Source of the DNA: Cupriavidus consociatus
Lineage (GTDB): Bacteria > Pseudomonadota > Gammaproteobacteria > Burkholderiales > Burkholderiaceae
Assembly (NCBI RefSeq): GCF_017814975.1
Contig: NZ_JAGIQA010000001.1
Coordinates: forward strand, 434,001 to 498,000
Reading direction: 5' to 3'
Length of the DNA: 64,000 nt
How positions within the stretch are numbered: position 1 is the stretch's first letter; every line of letters begins with the position of its first letter. Shown here in pieces: positions 50,731 through 64,000 of this stretch. Position numbers and translations under genes: made by a program. The notes under the pieces were generated by a model that saw nothing but the letters and a program-made list of their open reading frames with translations, ran no database searches and was not told the origin of the DNA.

Positions 50731-51672
50731 CTAGTAGTTGTCGCGATCGACCTTGATCTCCTGCAGGATCGTGGTCGCGATCTCTTCGATCGACTTGTGC
50801 GTCGACGACAGCCACTTGATGCCTTCGCGCCGCATCATCGCCTCGGCCTCATTGACCTCGTAGCGGCAGTTTTCCACCGCCGCGTACTTGCTGCCGGGAC
50901 GGCGCTCGTTGCGGATCTCCGTCAGGCGCTGCGGGTCGATCGACAGTCCGAAGATCTTGCTCTTGAACGCGTACAGCGCCGACGGCAGCTTGCCGCGCTC
51001 GAAATCATCCGGGATCAGCGGGTAGTTTGCAGCCTTCAGTCCGTATTGCATCGCCAGGTAGAGGCTGGTCGGGGTCTTGCCGCTGCGGGACACGCCCACC
51101 AGGATCACATCGGCTTCTTCGAGGTTCTTGTGTGACTGGCCGTCATCGTGCGCCAGAGAGAAGTTGATCGCCTCGATCCGGTTCTTGTAAGCCTCGGTAT
51201 CGGCGTTCTGGTGGAAGCGCCCGATGGCGTGGGTCGACTTCAGCCCCAGTTCCTTCTCGAGCGGCTCGATGAAGGTCTGGAACATGTCCAGGATCATCGC
51301 CTTGGCGCGGCGCAGTGCCTTGTTCGCTTCCTGGTTGACCAGCGTGGTGAAGACGATCGGCGGCACGCCTTCGTTATGGAAGGCCTCGTTGATCTTGCCG
51401 ACCGCGATATGTGCCTTTTCCGGGGTATCGACAAATGGCATCCGCACCTTGCGGAAGCGCATTTCGAACTGCGCCAGGATCGAGTGGCTGAAGGTTTCCG
51501 CAGTGATCCCGGTGCCATCCGAGACGATAAAGACGGTACGCACCGGCGGGCGATCGCCGGTCTGGATCGCTGCAGCGGGCGTGGCCGCGGTCGCTTGGTT
51601 GGACGGGGAGGCAGGCTGCGTTCCAGGCTGGGTCCCGGAATCCGCTGTACCGGGCGCTTCTGGCTGGGACAT
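50731..51672 (-). CDS. ppsR: PEP synthetase regulatory protein (bifunctional kinase/pyrophosphorylase)
   Basis: 313 aa DUF299-family protein. VSDGTGITAETFSHSIL (50-66) opens the conserved domain, and the P-loop-like GVSRSGKTPTSLYLA begins at about residue 193. Residues 1-44 are an Ala/Pro/Gln/Thr-rich extension without family similarity, so initiation further downstream is conceivable. The enzyme uses ADP to phosphorylate a Thr of PEP synthase and reverses this with phosphate. It is encoded divergently from its target ppsA. Confidence 0.93.
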   Translation of the reverse strand: MSQPEAPGTADSGTQPGTQPASPSNQATAATPAAAIQTGDRPPVRTVFIVSDGTGITAETFSHSILAQFEMRFRKVRMPFVDTPEKAHIAVGKINEAFHNEGVPPIVFTTLVNQEANKALRRAKAMILDMFQTFIEPLEKELGLKSTHAIGRFHQNADTEAYKNRIEAINFSLAHDDGQSHKNLEEADVILVGVSRSGKTPTSLYLAMQYGLKAANYPLIPDDFERGKLPSALYAFKSKIFGLSIDPQRLTEIRNERRPGSKYAAVENCRYEVNEAEAMMRREGIKWLSSTHKSIEEIATTILQEIKVDRDNY

Positions 51673-51727
51673 GGGTTGCGCAAATAAATAGATTCAATCT
51701 TCCGCAGAAAAGTGCGGCGCAGCACGG

Positions 51728-51733
51728 TAGAAT
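51728..51733 (+). promoter_or_regulatory. Candidate -10 element for ppsA
   Basis: TAGAAT in GGTAGAATAGCG lies in the 288-bp ppsR/ppsA divergent region, similar to the rpsB -10. No -35 hexamer was found at the correct distance. The rest of the region contains no gene. Confidence 0.4.
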
Positions 51734-51960
51734 AGCGGCGATCTTTTCGCTAAGCAATTCCGCGAGGGGCTCCCTTTGCATCGATCCGGGCCCGGAATTG
51801 TCGACAATGTGCGCTGCGCGATGAGAGCCGTAGCGCCGCGTCCGCAACATTGCAACACCATGAGCATGGGGTTGCTTAGCCAAGCGATCGGTCCGGGGAC
51901 AGAACACGAACAACATTCCGGGCATGCGCAACAAGTTTTCTACTTTGTTTTGAGGCTCTC

Positions 51961-54345
<2,385 letters not shown>

Positions 54346-54428
54346 GGCTTTTGACGTCACAATAGCGATATTAGCCGGCGCCTTCGGGCAGCCGGCTGGC
54401 ACCGGCCCTGCGTCAGGTGTTGAATCGG

Positions 54429-54462
54429 CCCCGCAGGCGCCTCTGGCGCTGCGGGGTTTTTT
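54429..54462 (+). terminator. Intrinsic terminator of ppsA
   Basis: Strong stem CCCCGCAG...CTGCGGGG, extended by CGCC-TCT-GGCG with one bulged base and followed by TTTTTT. It lies about 85 nt after the ppsA stop. Confidence 0.92.
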
Positions 54463-54508
54463 GTTTTTCGGGAATCGTTTTCGGGAACCGATCGGACGGG
54501 GAGTTCGG

Positions 54509-54931
54509 ATGGCCTACTACATCTGGTTCGTAGCGGCGGTCGCGCTTGTGATCGTCGAGCTGAATACCGGCACGTTTTACCTGCTGATGGTGGCCGTGGG
54601 ACTGGCCGCCGGCGGCGTCGCGGCCTTGCTTGGCCTGTCGCCCGCCGCGCAGACCGTGACCGCGGCGCTGGTCGCCGCGGTGCTGATCGCGGGACTGCGC
54701 CGCACCCGTTTCGGCAAGCTGCGGCGCGGCAATGCCGCCGCCGATCCCAACGTCAATCTCGACATCGGCCAGGAACTCGACGTCTCCGCCTGGGACGCCA
54801 ACGGCCGCGCACGCGTGCCGTACCGCGGCGCTGACTGGACCGTCGAGCTCGCGCCGAACTGCGCCGCGGCCCCGGGCCGCTACCGCATCGTCGAAGTGCG
54901 CGGCAGCACGCTGGTGGTTTCGCCGCGCTGA
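54509..54931 (+). CDS. NfeD-family membrane protein
   Basis: 140 aa. Two or three hydrophobic helices (about 4-70) are followed by a soluble OB-fold domain (about 85-140, ending RIVEVRGSTLVVSPR). This is the short NfeD form that lacks the ClpP-like protease. It is paired with a stomatin-like gene 98 nt downstream, the standard NfeD-stomatin association in membrane quality control or microdomains. The ATG is supported by an upstream GGGGAG; a longer open frame overlaps the terminator and is rejected. Confidence 0.88.
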   Translation: MAYYIWFVAAVALVIVELNTGTFYLLMVAVGLAAGGVAALLGLSPAAQTVTAALVAAVLIAGLRRTRFGKLRRGNAAADPNVNLDIGQELDVSAWDANGRARVPYRGADWTVELAPNCAAAPGRYRIVEVRGSTLVVSPR

Positions 54932-55029
54932 GCCGTATCCAAGGGTTGCCCGGTGCCAGCCGTGCAGCCATCCGCCTGCCGCCGTTCCTGCGGCGCCGTA
55001 CCGCTTTTTCCTGACCGGAGGGTTGTTAC

Positions 55030-55962
55030 ATGCTCGCTTTTCAGCTTGGCCTGTTGCCGCTGATCATCCTCATTGCCGTGATCGTGCTGATTGCCAAGGG
55101 CATCAAGATCGTGCCGCAGCAGCACGCCTGGGTGCTCGAGCGCCTGGGCCGCTACCATGCGACGCTGACGCCGGGGCTGTCGATCGTGGTGCCGTTCGTC
55201 GATCGCGTCGCCTACAAGCACGTGCTCAAGGAAATCCCGCTGGATGTGCCCAGCCAGGTCTGCATCACCAAGGACAATACGCAGTTGCAGGTGGACGGCG
55301 TGCTGTATTTCCAGGTGACCGACCCGATGAAGGCGTCCTACGGCTCGAGCAACTTCGTGGTCGCGATCACGCAGCTGTCGCAAACCACGCTGCGCTCGGT
55401 GATAGGCAAGCTCGAGCTGGACAAGACCTTCGAGGAGCGCGAGTTCATCAACCACAGCGTGGTCAACGCTCTCGATGAAGCCGCCGCCAACTGGGGCGTC
55501 AAGGTGCTGCGCTACGAGATCAAGGACCTGACGCCGCCGAAGGAAATCCTGCATGCGATGCAGGCGCAGATCACCGCAGAGCGGGAAAAGCGCGCGCTGA
55601 TCGCTGCGTCGGAAGGCAAGCGCCAGGAACAGATCAACCTGGCCACGGGTGCGCGCGAAGCGGCAATCCAGAAGTCGGAGGGCGAGAAGCAGGCCGCCAT
55701 CAACAAGGCACAGGGCGAGGCGGCGGCGATCCTGGCAGTGGCTGACGCCAATGCCCAGGCAATCCAGAAGGTTGGCAACGCCATCCGCACCGAAGGCGGC
55801 ATGGACGCTGTCAACCTGAAGGTGGCCGAGGAATACGTTGCTGCCTTCGGCAACCTGGCCAAGCAGGGCAATACGCTGATCGTGCCCGGCAACATGAGCG
55901 AGATGAGCAGCATGATCGCGTCAGCGCTGCAAATCGTGAAGGGGCAGAAGGCCGGCGCCTGA
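55030..55962 (+). CDS. SPFH/band 7 (stomatin-like, QmcA-type) membrane protein
   Basis: 310 aa. An N-terminal membrane helix (about 5-24) is followed by the SPFH domain (IVPQQHAWVLERLGRYHATLTPGL onward), a charged coiled coil with EREKRALIAASEGKRQEQINLA, and a hydrophobic C-terminal segment. Such proteins oligomerise into membrane scaffolds near proteases; E. coli QmcA is the closest functional analogue I recall. A GGAGGG ribosome-binding sequence lies upstream of the ATG. Confidence 0.92.
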   Translation: MLAFQLGLLPLIILIAVIVLIAKGIKIVPQQHAWVLERLGRYHATLTPGLSIVVPFVDRVAYKHVLKEIPLDVPSQVCITKDNTQLQVDGVLYFQVTDPMKASYGSSNFVVAITQLSQTTLRSVIGKLELDKTFEEREFINHSVVNALDEAAANWGVKVLRYEIKDLTPPKEILHAMQAQITAEREKRALIAASEGKRQEQINLATGAREAAIQKSEGEKQAAINKAQGEAAAILAVADANAQAIQKVGNAIRTEGGMDAVNLKVAEEYVAAFGNLAKQGNTLIVPGNMSEMSSMIASALQIVKGQKAGA

Positions 55963-55984
55963 ACACGCAGGCGCGGGCGGCGCT

Positions 55985-56437
55985 TTATTCCTTGGTGTCG
56001 CCCTTCATGATGCGCGCCTTCTCGCGCTGCCAGTCGCGCTGCTTCTCGGTCTCGCGCTTGTCGAACTGCTTCTTGCCCTTGGCCAGGCCGATCTCGCATT
56101 TCACGCGGCCGCGCGTGTAGTGCAGGTTCAGCGGCACCAGCGTGTAGCCGCGCTGCTCGACCTTGCCGATCAGCTTCTTGATCTCGTCGGCCTTGAGCAG
56201 CAGCTTGCGCGTGCGCACCGGGTCGGGCTTGACGTGGGTGGAGGCGCTCTGCAGCGGGCTGATATGGGCGCCGATCAGGAACATCTCGGCGTCGCGCACG
56301 ACCACGTAGCCTTCCTTGATCTGTACGCGGTTCGCGCGGATCGCCTTGACTTCCCAGCCTTCCAGCACGATCCCGGCCTCATATCGCTCTTCGATGAAGT
56401 AGTCGAAAAAGGCCTTCTTGTTGTCTGCGATGGTCAT
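55985..56437 (-). CDS. smpB: SsrA-binding protein SmpB
   Basis: 150 aa. Diagnostic blocks are [16 protein letters not shown] near the N-terminus, [26 protein letters not shown] in the middle, and the basic C-terminal [13 protein letters not shown]...[11 protein letters not shown] tail. It delivers tmRNA to stalled ribosomes in trans-translation. The tmRNA gene is not in the window. It is divergent from ratA, a common proteobacterial layout. Confidence 0.97.
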   Translation of the reverse strand: MTIADNKKAFFDYFIEERYEAGIVLEGWEVKAIRANRVQIKEGYVVVRDAEMFLIGAHISPLQSASTHVKPDPVRTRKLLLKADEIKKLIGKVEQRGYTLVPLNLHYTRGRVKCEIGLAKGKKQFDKRETEKQRDWQREKARIMKGDTKE

Positions 56438-56521
56438 GCGTGCGGGTAGGGGAGCAATGGGTGAAAGCGGGCCGGATCGCTGCAGTGCCGCATGGCGAGG
56501 TGCCGCCAGCGACCAGCGTCG

Positions 56522-56541
56522 GCTAAAATCAGGATTTTAGC
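56522..56541. promoter_or_regulatory. Palindromic dual -10 region between smpB and ratA
   Basis: GCTAAAATC-AG-GATTTTAGC is a perfect 9-bp dyad. It contains TAAAAT on the plus strand (56524-56529), facing ratA, and TAAAAT on the minus strand (56534-56539), facing smpB. The distances to the two ATGs (about 85-90 and 97 nt) are reasonable for a divergent promoter. No clear -35 was found on either side. Confidence 0.5.
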
Positions 56542-56615
56542 AAACCAGCCCCGGTACCGGCTTGTGTCCCAGGCGCAATGCGCCCGGCATGGCCGGGAGC
56601 CAGATTTCCCAATAC

Positions 56616-57053
56616 ATGGCAGACGTCCATAAATCCGTGCTGCTCGGCTATTCCGCCGCGCAGATGTACGACCTGGTCACGCGCGTGGAGGACTATCCCA
56701 AGTTCCTGCCATGGTGCGGCGGCGTGGAGGTGTTCGAGCAGACTGAAACCACGCTCGATGCGAAGATCCATATCCATTTCAAGGGCATCCAGCAGTTCTT
56801 CCACACCCGCAATACGCAGGAGCGCCCGACCCGCATCGACATGACCTTCGCGGATGGCCCCTTCAAGACCTTCAACGGTGCGTGGCGCTTTACGCCGCTG
56901 CGCGAGGACGCCTGCAAGATCGAATTCCACCTGCACTATGAGTTTTCGAGCCTGCTGCTGGAAAAGCTCATCGGCCCGGTGTTCAGCATGATCGCGAATA
57001 CCTTCGTCGATGCCTTCGTCAAGCGCGCCGAGGTAGTATATGGCGCCAGCTGA
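56616..57053 (+). CDS. ratA: RatA-like START/polyketide-cyclase-fold protein (COQ10 family)
   Basis: 145 aa. The family start SVLLGYSAAQMYDLVTRVEDYPKFLPWCGG and the C-terminal FHLHYEFSSLLLEKLIGPVFSMIANTFVDAFVKRAE are clear. In E. coli this protein (RatA/PasT) has been reported to bind 50S subunits, and its fold suggests lipid or quinone binding as in COQ10. The ATG at 56616 gives MADVHKSVLLGY. It overlaps rnfH by 14 nt, so the pair is translationally coupled. Confidence 0.88.
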   Translation: MADVHKSVLLGYSAAQMYDLVTRVEDYPKFLPWCGGVEVFEQTETTLDAKIHIHFKGIQQFFHTRNTQERPTRIDMTFADGPFKTFNGAWRFTPLREDACKIEFHLHYEFSSLLLEKLIGPVFSMIANTFVDAFVKRAEVVYGAS

Positions 57054-57384
57054 AGGCGCGGACACCGTGCACGTCACGGTGTGCTATGCGCGGCCCGATG
57101 CGGTATTCCTGAAGGAGATCGACGTCCCCGCGGGCACCACCATTGCCGCGGCCATCGTTGGTTCGGGGCTGCAGCAGGCGTGCCCGGAAGTGGATCCGTC
57201 GACCATGCGGGTGGGCATCTTCGGCAAGCTCAAGACGCCCGATACCGTGGTGCGAGAGGGCGACCGCGTGGAGGTGTACCGGCCGCTGACCGCCGACCCC
57301 AAGCAGGCGCGGCGCAAGCGCGTGCAGAAGCTGCGCGAGGGCGGGGCGCGGGAAGGCCAGAAATGGCTGCGCGGCAATGGCTGA
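57040..57384 (+). CDS. rnfH: RnfH-family protein (UPF0125, ubiquitin-like fold)
   Basis: 114 aa. The sequence VCYARPDAVFLKEIDVPAGTTIAAAIVGSG, then VGIFGKLKTPDTVVREGDRVEVYRPLTADPKQARR, is typical of RnfH/RatB. It has a beta-grasp, ubiquitin-like fold. Despite the name no rnf genes are nearby. Its partner gene ratA overlaps it upstream, and a perfect palindromic terminator follows. Confidence 0.9.
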   Translation: MAPAEGADTVHVTVCYARPDAVFLKEIDVPAGTTIAAAIVGSGLQQACPEVDPSTMRVGIFGKLKTPDTVVREGDRVEVYRPLTADPKQARRKRVQKLREGGAREGQKWLRGNG

Positions 57385-57421
57385 GCCGGAAGGCGTGCGC
57401 CACCGGCAGCAGCACTGACAG

Positions 57422-57448
57422 CAAAACGGGGCATGATGCCCCGTTTTG
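57422..57448. terminator. Bidirectional terminator between rnfH and the DUF4124 gene
   Basis: CAAAACGGGGCAT-G-ATGCCCCGTTTTG is a near-complete palindrome with A and T flanks on either side. It sits between converging genes. Confidence 0.9.
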
Positions 57449-57455
57449 ATTAGAT

Positions 57456-58022
57456 TCAGCCGCAGTTCTTATCGAGGCTGGCGCTGGTCCTGACCAGTTC
57501 GGCCTGGCGCTGTTCGCTGTTCAGGTGCTGCAGCGAGCCGTCCGGACCCGCTACCGCCGCGCGCATCCCTTGCTGCAGGCCGGTGGCATAGTTGCGCAGC
57601 TGGGCGCAGCGGGCCTCGCGGTCGGCAGCCTCGGTTTCCTTGCGCGCCTCTTCCGCGGCGGCCTTCAGGCGGGATTCGCGGCGCTTCTGGAACGCCTCTT
57701 CGGCCGTGGGCGGCGGGGCATCCTTGGCCTTGCCCGCGGCCTTGTCAGCAGCCTTATCTGTCGGCTTATCCGCGGCCCTGGCAGGCGCTGGCGCGGCTAC
57801 GGGGGCGTTGGCGCTTTCCGCATTGGCAGCCGCTACCGGCTGGTACTCGCCGGCAAGGCGGCCAGGGGCGCGCAGCACCCTGGCGGCGGCGCCTGACGGC
57901 GGCACGTCGCTGTAGACCATGCGGCCGTTGGCATCGCGCCATTGCCAGTAGGCATGGACGTGGACCGAGGCGGTCGTTGCGACGGCGGCGGCAAGCAGGC
58001 ACAGCACGGACGATCGTTTCAT
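57456..58022 (-). CDS. DUF4124 domain-containing exported protein
   Basis: 188 aa. A signal peptide spans about 1-24 (KRSSVLCLLAAAVATTASVHVHA). The DUF4124-type start AYWQWRDANGRMVYSDVPPSG follows, then an Ala/Pro/Lys-rich low-complexity stretch (about 60-105) and a charged helical region with two Cys. The protein is periplasmic with no known activity. The ATG at 58022 is preferred over an alternative 15 nt upstream because it begins the signal peptide cleanly. Confidence 0.85.
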   Translation of the reverse strand: MKRSSVLCLLAAAVATTASVHVHAYWQWRDANGRMVYSDVPPSGAAARVLRAPGRLAGEYQPVAAANAESANAPVAAPAPARAADKPTDKAADKAAGKAKDAPPPTAEEAFQKRRESRLKAAAEEARKETEAADREARCAQLRNYATGLQQGMRAAVAGPDGSLQHLNSEQRQAELVRTSASLDKNCG

Positions 58023-58214
58023 GGCGCGGCGTCTCAAAGTGGCTGAAAGTAACGGATGCGGCTGGAAGACTGCTGGGCCGCCGGCTGCGCGCGAGGCAAT
58101 GCCGCGGCAGGCCTGCCGCGGGCGATGGCTTGGCGCCGAGGCTTGGCGCCGGTTTGACCCTGGTACTTCCGTTCTGATGTGGCGCGTGTGACCTCCGCGC
58201 CATCGTCCGCTAGT

Positions 58215-59174
58215 CTACGCAGACTTGTCGTTGGCGTGCAAGCGCACCGACCAGGCCACGCCGACCATCAGCAACACGATGGCGGCGATTTCCAGCGGCC
58301 GCGGCCAGCGGTGGTCGAAGACAAAGCCGTATGCCAGCGCGAACAGCGTCTCGAACACGATCATCTGGCCCGACAGTGTCAGCGGCAGGCGCCGGCTGGC
58401 GATATTCCACAGGTTGTTGCCGATCAGCGACGCGCCCAACGCCACCGCGGCGTTGACCATCCAGAACCACTGCCAGTCGCGGCCGCTGTCGCCGGAAGTG
58501 AGGGCATCGCCTGCCACCAGCCAGCCGATGACGGCCAGCACGGCCGATACCGCGCCGGTCGACAGCCCATAGAGCGCCGACCATTCATTGCCGCTGTAGT
58601 GCGGGTTGCGCTGCAGGTAACGGGCGTTGTCGACCGCGTAGAGCGTCCAGCAGACCAGCGCCCCGGCCGCGCAGCAGACACCGGCAAGCTTCTGCCAGAC
58701 CGGCCGCACGGCGTCGCCGGCCGCGGCGGCATGTGCGCTCTGGCCGCCGCCGAACAGGTCGATGTTGATGCAGGCGATGCCCGCGGCCACCACCAGCAGC
58801 GGCCACAGCAGCCGCGACAGCGGCACGGCGCCGTGGTCGCGCCGGCCCATGATGGTGACCGTGATCGGCAGGATGCCGATGATCAGCGAAGTCGGACCGA
58901 CCCCGGCCAGCTGCACGCCGAAGGCCAGCAGCACGTAGTAGAGCAGGTTGCCGGTAAAGGCCTGGCGCAGCAGCGCGACGCAGTCGGCGCGGGTCAGCTT
59001 GCGGGCGATGCGCTTCATCAGCGGCAGGGTGGCAACGAGCGCCACCAGGCCATACGCCAGGTAGCGCCCGATCGCCAGCTCCCATGGCGAGAACACCGGC
59101 AGCAGCTTGGGCGCGATAAAGACCATGCCCCAGAACGCGCCCGCCAGCAGCCCGCACAATACGCCGATTCCCAT
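58215..59174 (-). CDS. EamA/DMT-family transporter
   Basis: 319 aa with about ten hydrophobic helices in two EamA repeats. It is unrelated in detail to the EamA protein at 19481. The middle loop carries a Gly/Ala-rich insertion (GGGQSAHAAAAGDA). The ATG at 59174 was chosen over a TTG nine bases upstream. It diverges from guaB, so export of a purine-like compound is conceivable but not supported by any residue. Confidence 0.83.
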   Translation of the reverse strand: MGIGVLCGLLAGAFWGMVFIAPKLLPVFSPWELAIGRYLAYGLVALVATLPLMKRIARKLTRADCVALLRQAFTGNLLYYVLLAFGVQLAGVGPTSLIIGILPITVTIMGRRDHGAVPLSRLLWPLLVVAAGIACINIDLFGGGQSAHAAAAGDAVRPVWQKLAGVCCAAGALVCWTLYAVDNARYLQRNPHYSGNEWSALYGLSTGAVSAVLAVIGWLVAGDALTSGDSGRDWQWFWMVNAAVALGASLIGNNLWNIASRRLPLTLSGQMIVFETLFALAYGFVFDHRWPRPLEIAAIVLLMVGVAWSVRLHANDKSA

Positions 59175-59263
59175 GCTTTTCAACGCCCGGTTAAAAGGAC
59201 GACGAGCATAGCAGACGCTCGCTGGAAAACCGGTTGCCGTGCATCAGTCAGCGCGCATTCCTG

Positions 59264-60759
<1,496 letters not shown>

Positions 60760-60972
60760 CGCGCAGCGGTTGCGCCCGCCGTCCGCCGCGGCGGCGGTGC
60801 GCTGACCGCGATCATCGGGACGAGGGCGTGCAAGGTCTGGTGCCAGGTGCGCAGCGCCGCCCTGGTCCGACCGGAATCCAACCCGGCCCCGACCATGGCC
60901 CCGGCCGCGCGCCACGCCGGCGTTGCCTTGACGCTAGCCGCATCACCGGCGGGGCCCAGACGAGGAGCGCCA

Positions 60973-61555
60973 ATGAAGGTGTTGCTGCGAGCCGTGCTGT
61001 TTTTCGATGCCCTGGTGGACCTGCTGCTGGGCGTCCTGCTGTTGATGTCCCCGTTCACCACGCTGTATGCGGCGCTGCAATTGCCGCAGCCGCAACCCGC
61101 GCTGTTCGGGCAACTGCTGGGCGTGGCGCTGGTCGGCCTGTCGGTGCTGCTGTGGCAGGCCGCGTTCAACGGCCAGCTGACGGTACCGGTGGCACGCACG
61201 GCCGGCTACGTGAACCTGGCCAGCGCGATGCTGATCATTGCCTGGATGGTGTTCCTGGAGTTGCCGCTCGAAGGCGCCGGCAAGATCTGGCTGCCGACCA
61301 TGGCCGTGGTGCTGCTGTTTTTCGCCGCGGTGCAGATTCCCGCGGCGAAACGCGTGCGCGTGCGCGAGCGGCAGTTGAAGATGGAACGCGCGCTGAAGGA
61401 ACAGGAAACCAAGGAACCCGGCGTCGCCCCCGCGGCGCGCCAGACGAATACCCCAGAATACCGGCGCGAGCCGGTCATCACGCCGCCGCCGGGCTATGGC
61501 CCCGGCACGGAAGTCGTGACCGAGCCCGCAACGGAAGACACGCCATCGGCCCATC

Positions 61556-61581
<26 letters not shown>
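60973..61581 (+). CDS. Small membrane protein between guaB and guaA
   Basis: 202 aa. Four hydrophobic helices (about residues 5-28, 39-58, 74-95 and 100-118) are followed by a charged helix ([16 protein letters not shown]) and a Pro-rich cytoplasmic tail. No family motif was recognised. A good GAGGAG site precedes the ATG; the open frame extends further upstream but lacks support. Its last 26 nt overlap the start of guaA in another frame, so guaA translation may be coupled to it. Confidence 0.8.
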
Positions 61582-63175
<1,594 letters not shown>

Positions 63176-63423
63176 CCCGAATAGTCATTTTCCATTGAGT
63201 ACACAGGGCGCCTTCAAGGCGCCCTTGTTTTTGCCACGAAGACGAGCGGCGCGCCGGTGCTTGCCCGCGACGAACGAGGCATCGGACGCGATGGCGGCAG
63301 GCCGCACAACCTTCGTTTTAGCGCGTGGCGAACGCAAGCCGCGGTGGCACTTCGGGCACCGCGCAGCGAACGCGCCGGTCGCGCTCCGGCAGTGTCAGCT
63401 GGCTACGTGGCAGTCCGGCTTTC
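63176..63423. other. 248-bp region after guaA without a supported gene
   Basis: It contains the guaA terminator at its start. The remaining sequence (about 63235-63423) has open frames in several phases but no ribosome-binding site or recognisable product. It may be degraded non-core sequence. Confidence 0.5.
63205..63232 (+). terminator. Intrinsic terminator of guaA
   Basis: AGGGCGCC-TTCAA-GGCGCCCT followed by TGTTTTTG, 30 nt after the guaA stop. Confidence 0.88.
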
Positions 63424-63600
63424 CTATCGCATCCTGCGCACCACGCTGGCGGCAATCTGCGGCTGTCCCGGCTCGCGCCGGTTCTCGGCCGCGACGGCGG
63501 CGTAGACGGTGCGCGCGATTTGGTGTAGCTCCGCGTCGGTTACGTGTCCGCTGACCTGATAGAACAGGCGTACGCGCTGCGACAGCCCGGGCAGCACCAT
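63424..63600 (-). CDS. Orphan 58-aa ORF, possibly the remnant C-terminus of a larger gene
   Basis: Minus-strand frame from ATG 63600 to TAG 63424, encoding a plausible soluble peptide (FYQVSGHVTDAELHQIARTVYAA...VVRRMR) with protein-like composition. The frame stays open upstream of the ATG for at least 14 codons, into the start of the LuxR gene, which suggests a truncated gene. The ATG is only 26 bp from the divergent LuxR start, too little for two normal promoters. No family was recognised. Confidence 0.35.
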   Translation of the reverse strand: MVLPGLSQRVRLFYQVSGHVTDAELHQIARTVYAAVAAENRREPGQPQIAASVVRRMR

Positions 63601-63626
63601 CTCGCTCGCATCGGCATGCTGAGGAC

Positions 63627-63989
63627 ATGATCGTATCGGTACGGCAGCGCAAGCTCGCCTGCATCCTCGATCCCGCGCTGGTGCTGGGGTCGCCGTGGGA
63701 GCCGAGCCTGGCGTTGCGGCTCACACGGGTGCTGGAGCCCTGGCTCACGCGCGTGTTCTGGCAGGTCATCGTGCGAAGCGTGTTGACCGTACGCGAACTG
63801 CAGATCGTGCAGCTCGTCTGCATGGGCTATCTGACCAAGCAGATCGCGGGCCGGCTTCATATCAGCGAATTTACCGTCCGCTCGTATCTCGAGACGATCT
63901 ACTGCAAGCTCGGCGTCCGATCGCGTGCGGCGATGGTGTTCTGCTACATGCAGGCCTGCGCTGCAGGCGCGGACGGAGCCCAACCCTGA
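63627..63989 (+). CDS. Short LuxR-type helix-turn-helix regulator
   Basis: 120 aa. The C-terminal half is a GerE/LuxR HTH: LTVRELQIVQLVCMGYLTKQIAGRLHISEFTVRSYLETIYCKLGVRSRAAM. The N-terminal 50 residues are too short for an autoinducer or receiver domain, so this is a stand-alone DNA-binding protein or a truncated regulator. GAGGAC lies just before the ATG. It belongs to the segment after the guaA 3' end and may be island-borne. Confidence 0.8.
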   Translation: MIVSVRQRKLACILDPALVLGSPWEPSLALRLTRVLEPWLTRVFWQVIVRSVLTVRELQIVQLVCMGYLTKQIAGRLHISEFTVRSYLETIYCKLGVRSRAAMVFCYMQACAAGADGAQP

Positions 63990-64000
63990 TCGCGGTCCAT

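Noticed and set aside
63195..63554. Plus-strand ORF of 119 codons after guaA
   Set aside because: It begins inside the guaA terminator, uses a non-ATG start, is Arg-rich and overlaps the better-looking minus-strand frame.

Overview
The window is GC-rich (roughly two thirds G+C by eye), densely packed betaproteobacterial chromosome. Gene content and order (smc-zipA-ligA, glnD-rluB, rpsB-tsf-pyrH-frr-uppS-cdsA-dxr-rseP-bamA-skp-lpxD-fabZ-lpxA-lpxB-rnhB, ppsR/ppsA, smpB/ratA-rnfH, guaB-guaA), together with several Bug-type solute receptors, point to the Burkholderiaceae. Cupriavidus or Ralstonia is the best guess; this comes from recalled gene order, not from a search.

Layout. (1) 1-5321, plus strand: a tightly overlapping membrane-lipid operon resembling enterobacterial ynbABCD: the tail of a probable CDP-alcohol phosphatidyltransferase, a hydrolase-methyltransferase fusion, a PAP2-dual-specificity-phosphatase fusion, a small membrane protein, a PlsC-type acyltransferase and a CdsA paralogue. 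(2) 5334-14064: accessory catabolic genes. A LysR regulator diverges from a Bug receptor, an MDR oxidoreductase and a CoA-transferase; after tRNA-Val(GAC) come an acyl-CoA ligase, a second Bug receptor and an MFS carrier on the minus strand. (3) 14181-19307, minus strand: lysine/diaminopimelate operon dapC-dapD-orf-arsC-like-dapE-prmB, with an EamA exporter diverging from it. (4) 20913-28594, plus strand: smc, zipA, ligA, def. (5) 28850-34095, minus strand: map, glnD and rluB, the last with a large in-frame 33-residue repeat array. A REP/BIME-like repeat separates def from rluB. (6) 34446-50697, plus strand: the translation, isoprenoid, phospholipid, outer-membrane-assembly and lipid A supercluster, ending in rnhB and a SpoU methyltransferase. 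(7) 50731-54345: ppsR and ppsA, divergent. (8) 54509-59174: nfeD-stomatin pair, smpB diverging from ratA-rnfH, a DUF4124 protein and an EamA transporter. (9) 59296-63175: guaB, a small membrane protein, guaA. (10) 63176-64000: non-core sequence after the guaA 3' end, with a small LuxR-type regulator and a head-to-head orphan ORF. It may be the edge of a genomic island.

How the genes work together: the central block couples ribosome biogenesis and recycling (S2, EF-Ts, RRF) to nucleotide supply (PyrH, GuaB, GuaA), isoprenoid carrier synthesis (Dxr, UppS), phospholipid precursor supply (CdsA) and outer-membrane assembly (RseP, BamA, Skp, LpxD/A/B, FabZ). No CRISPR array, prophage or intact insertion sequence was seen. 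The least understood coherent system is the ynb-like lipid operon at the left edge.
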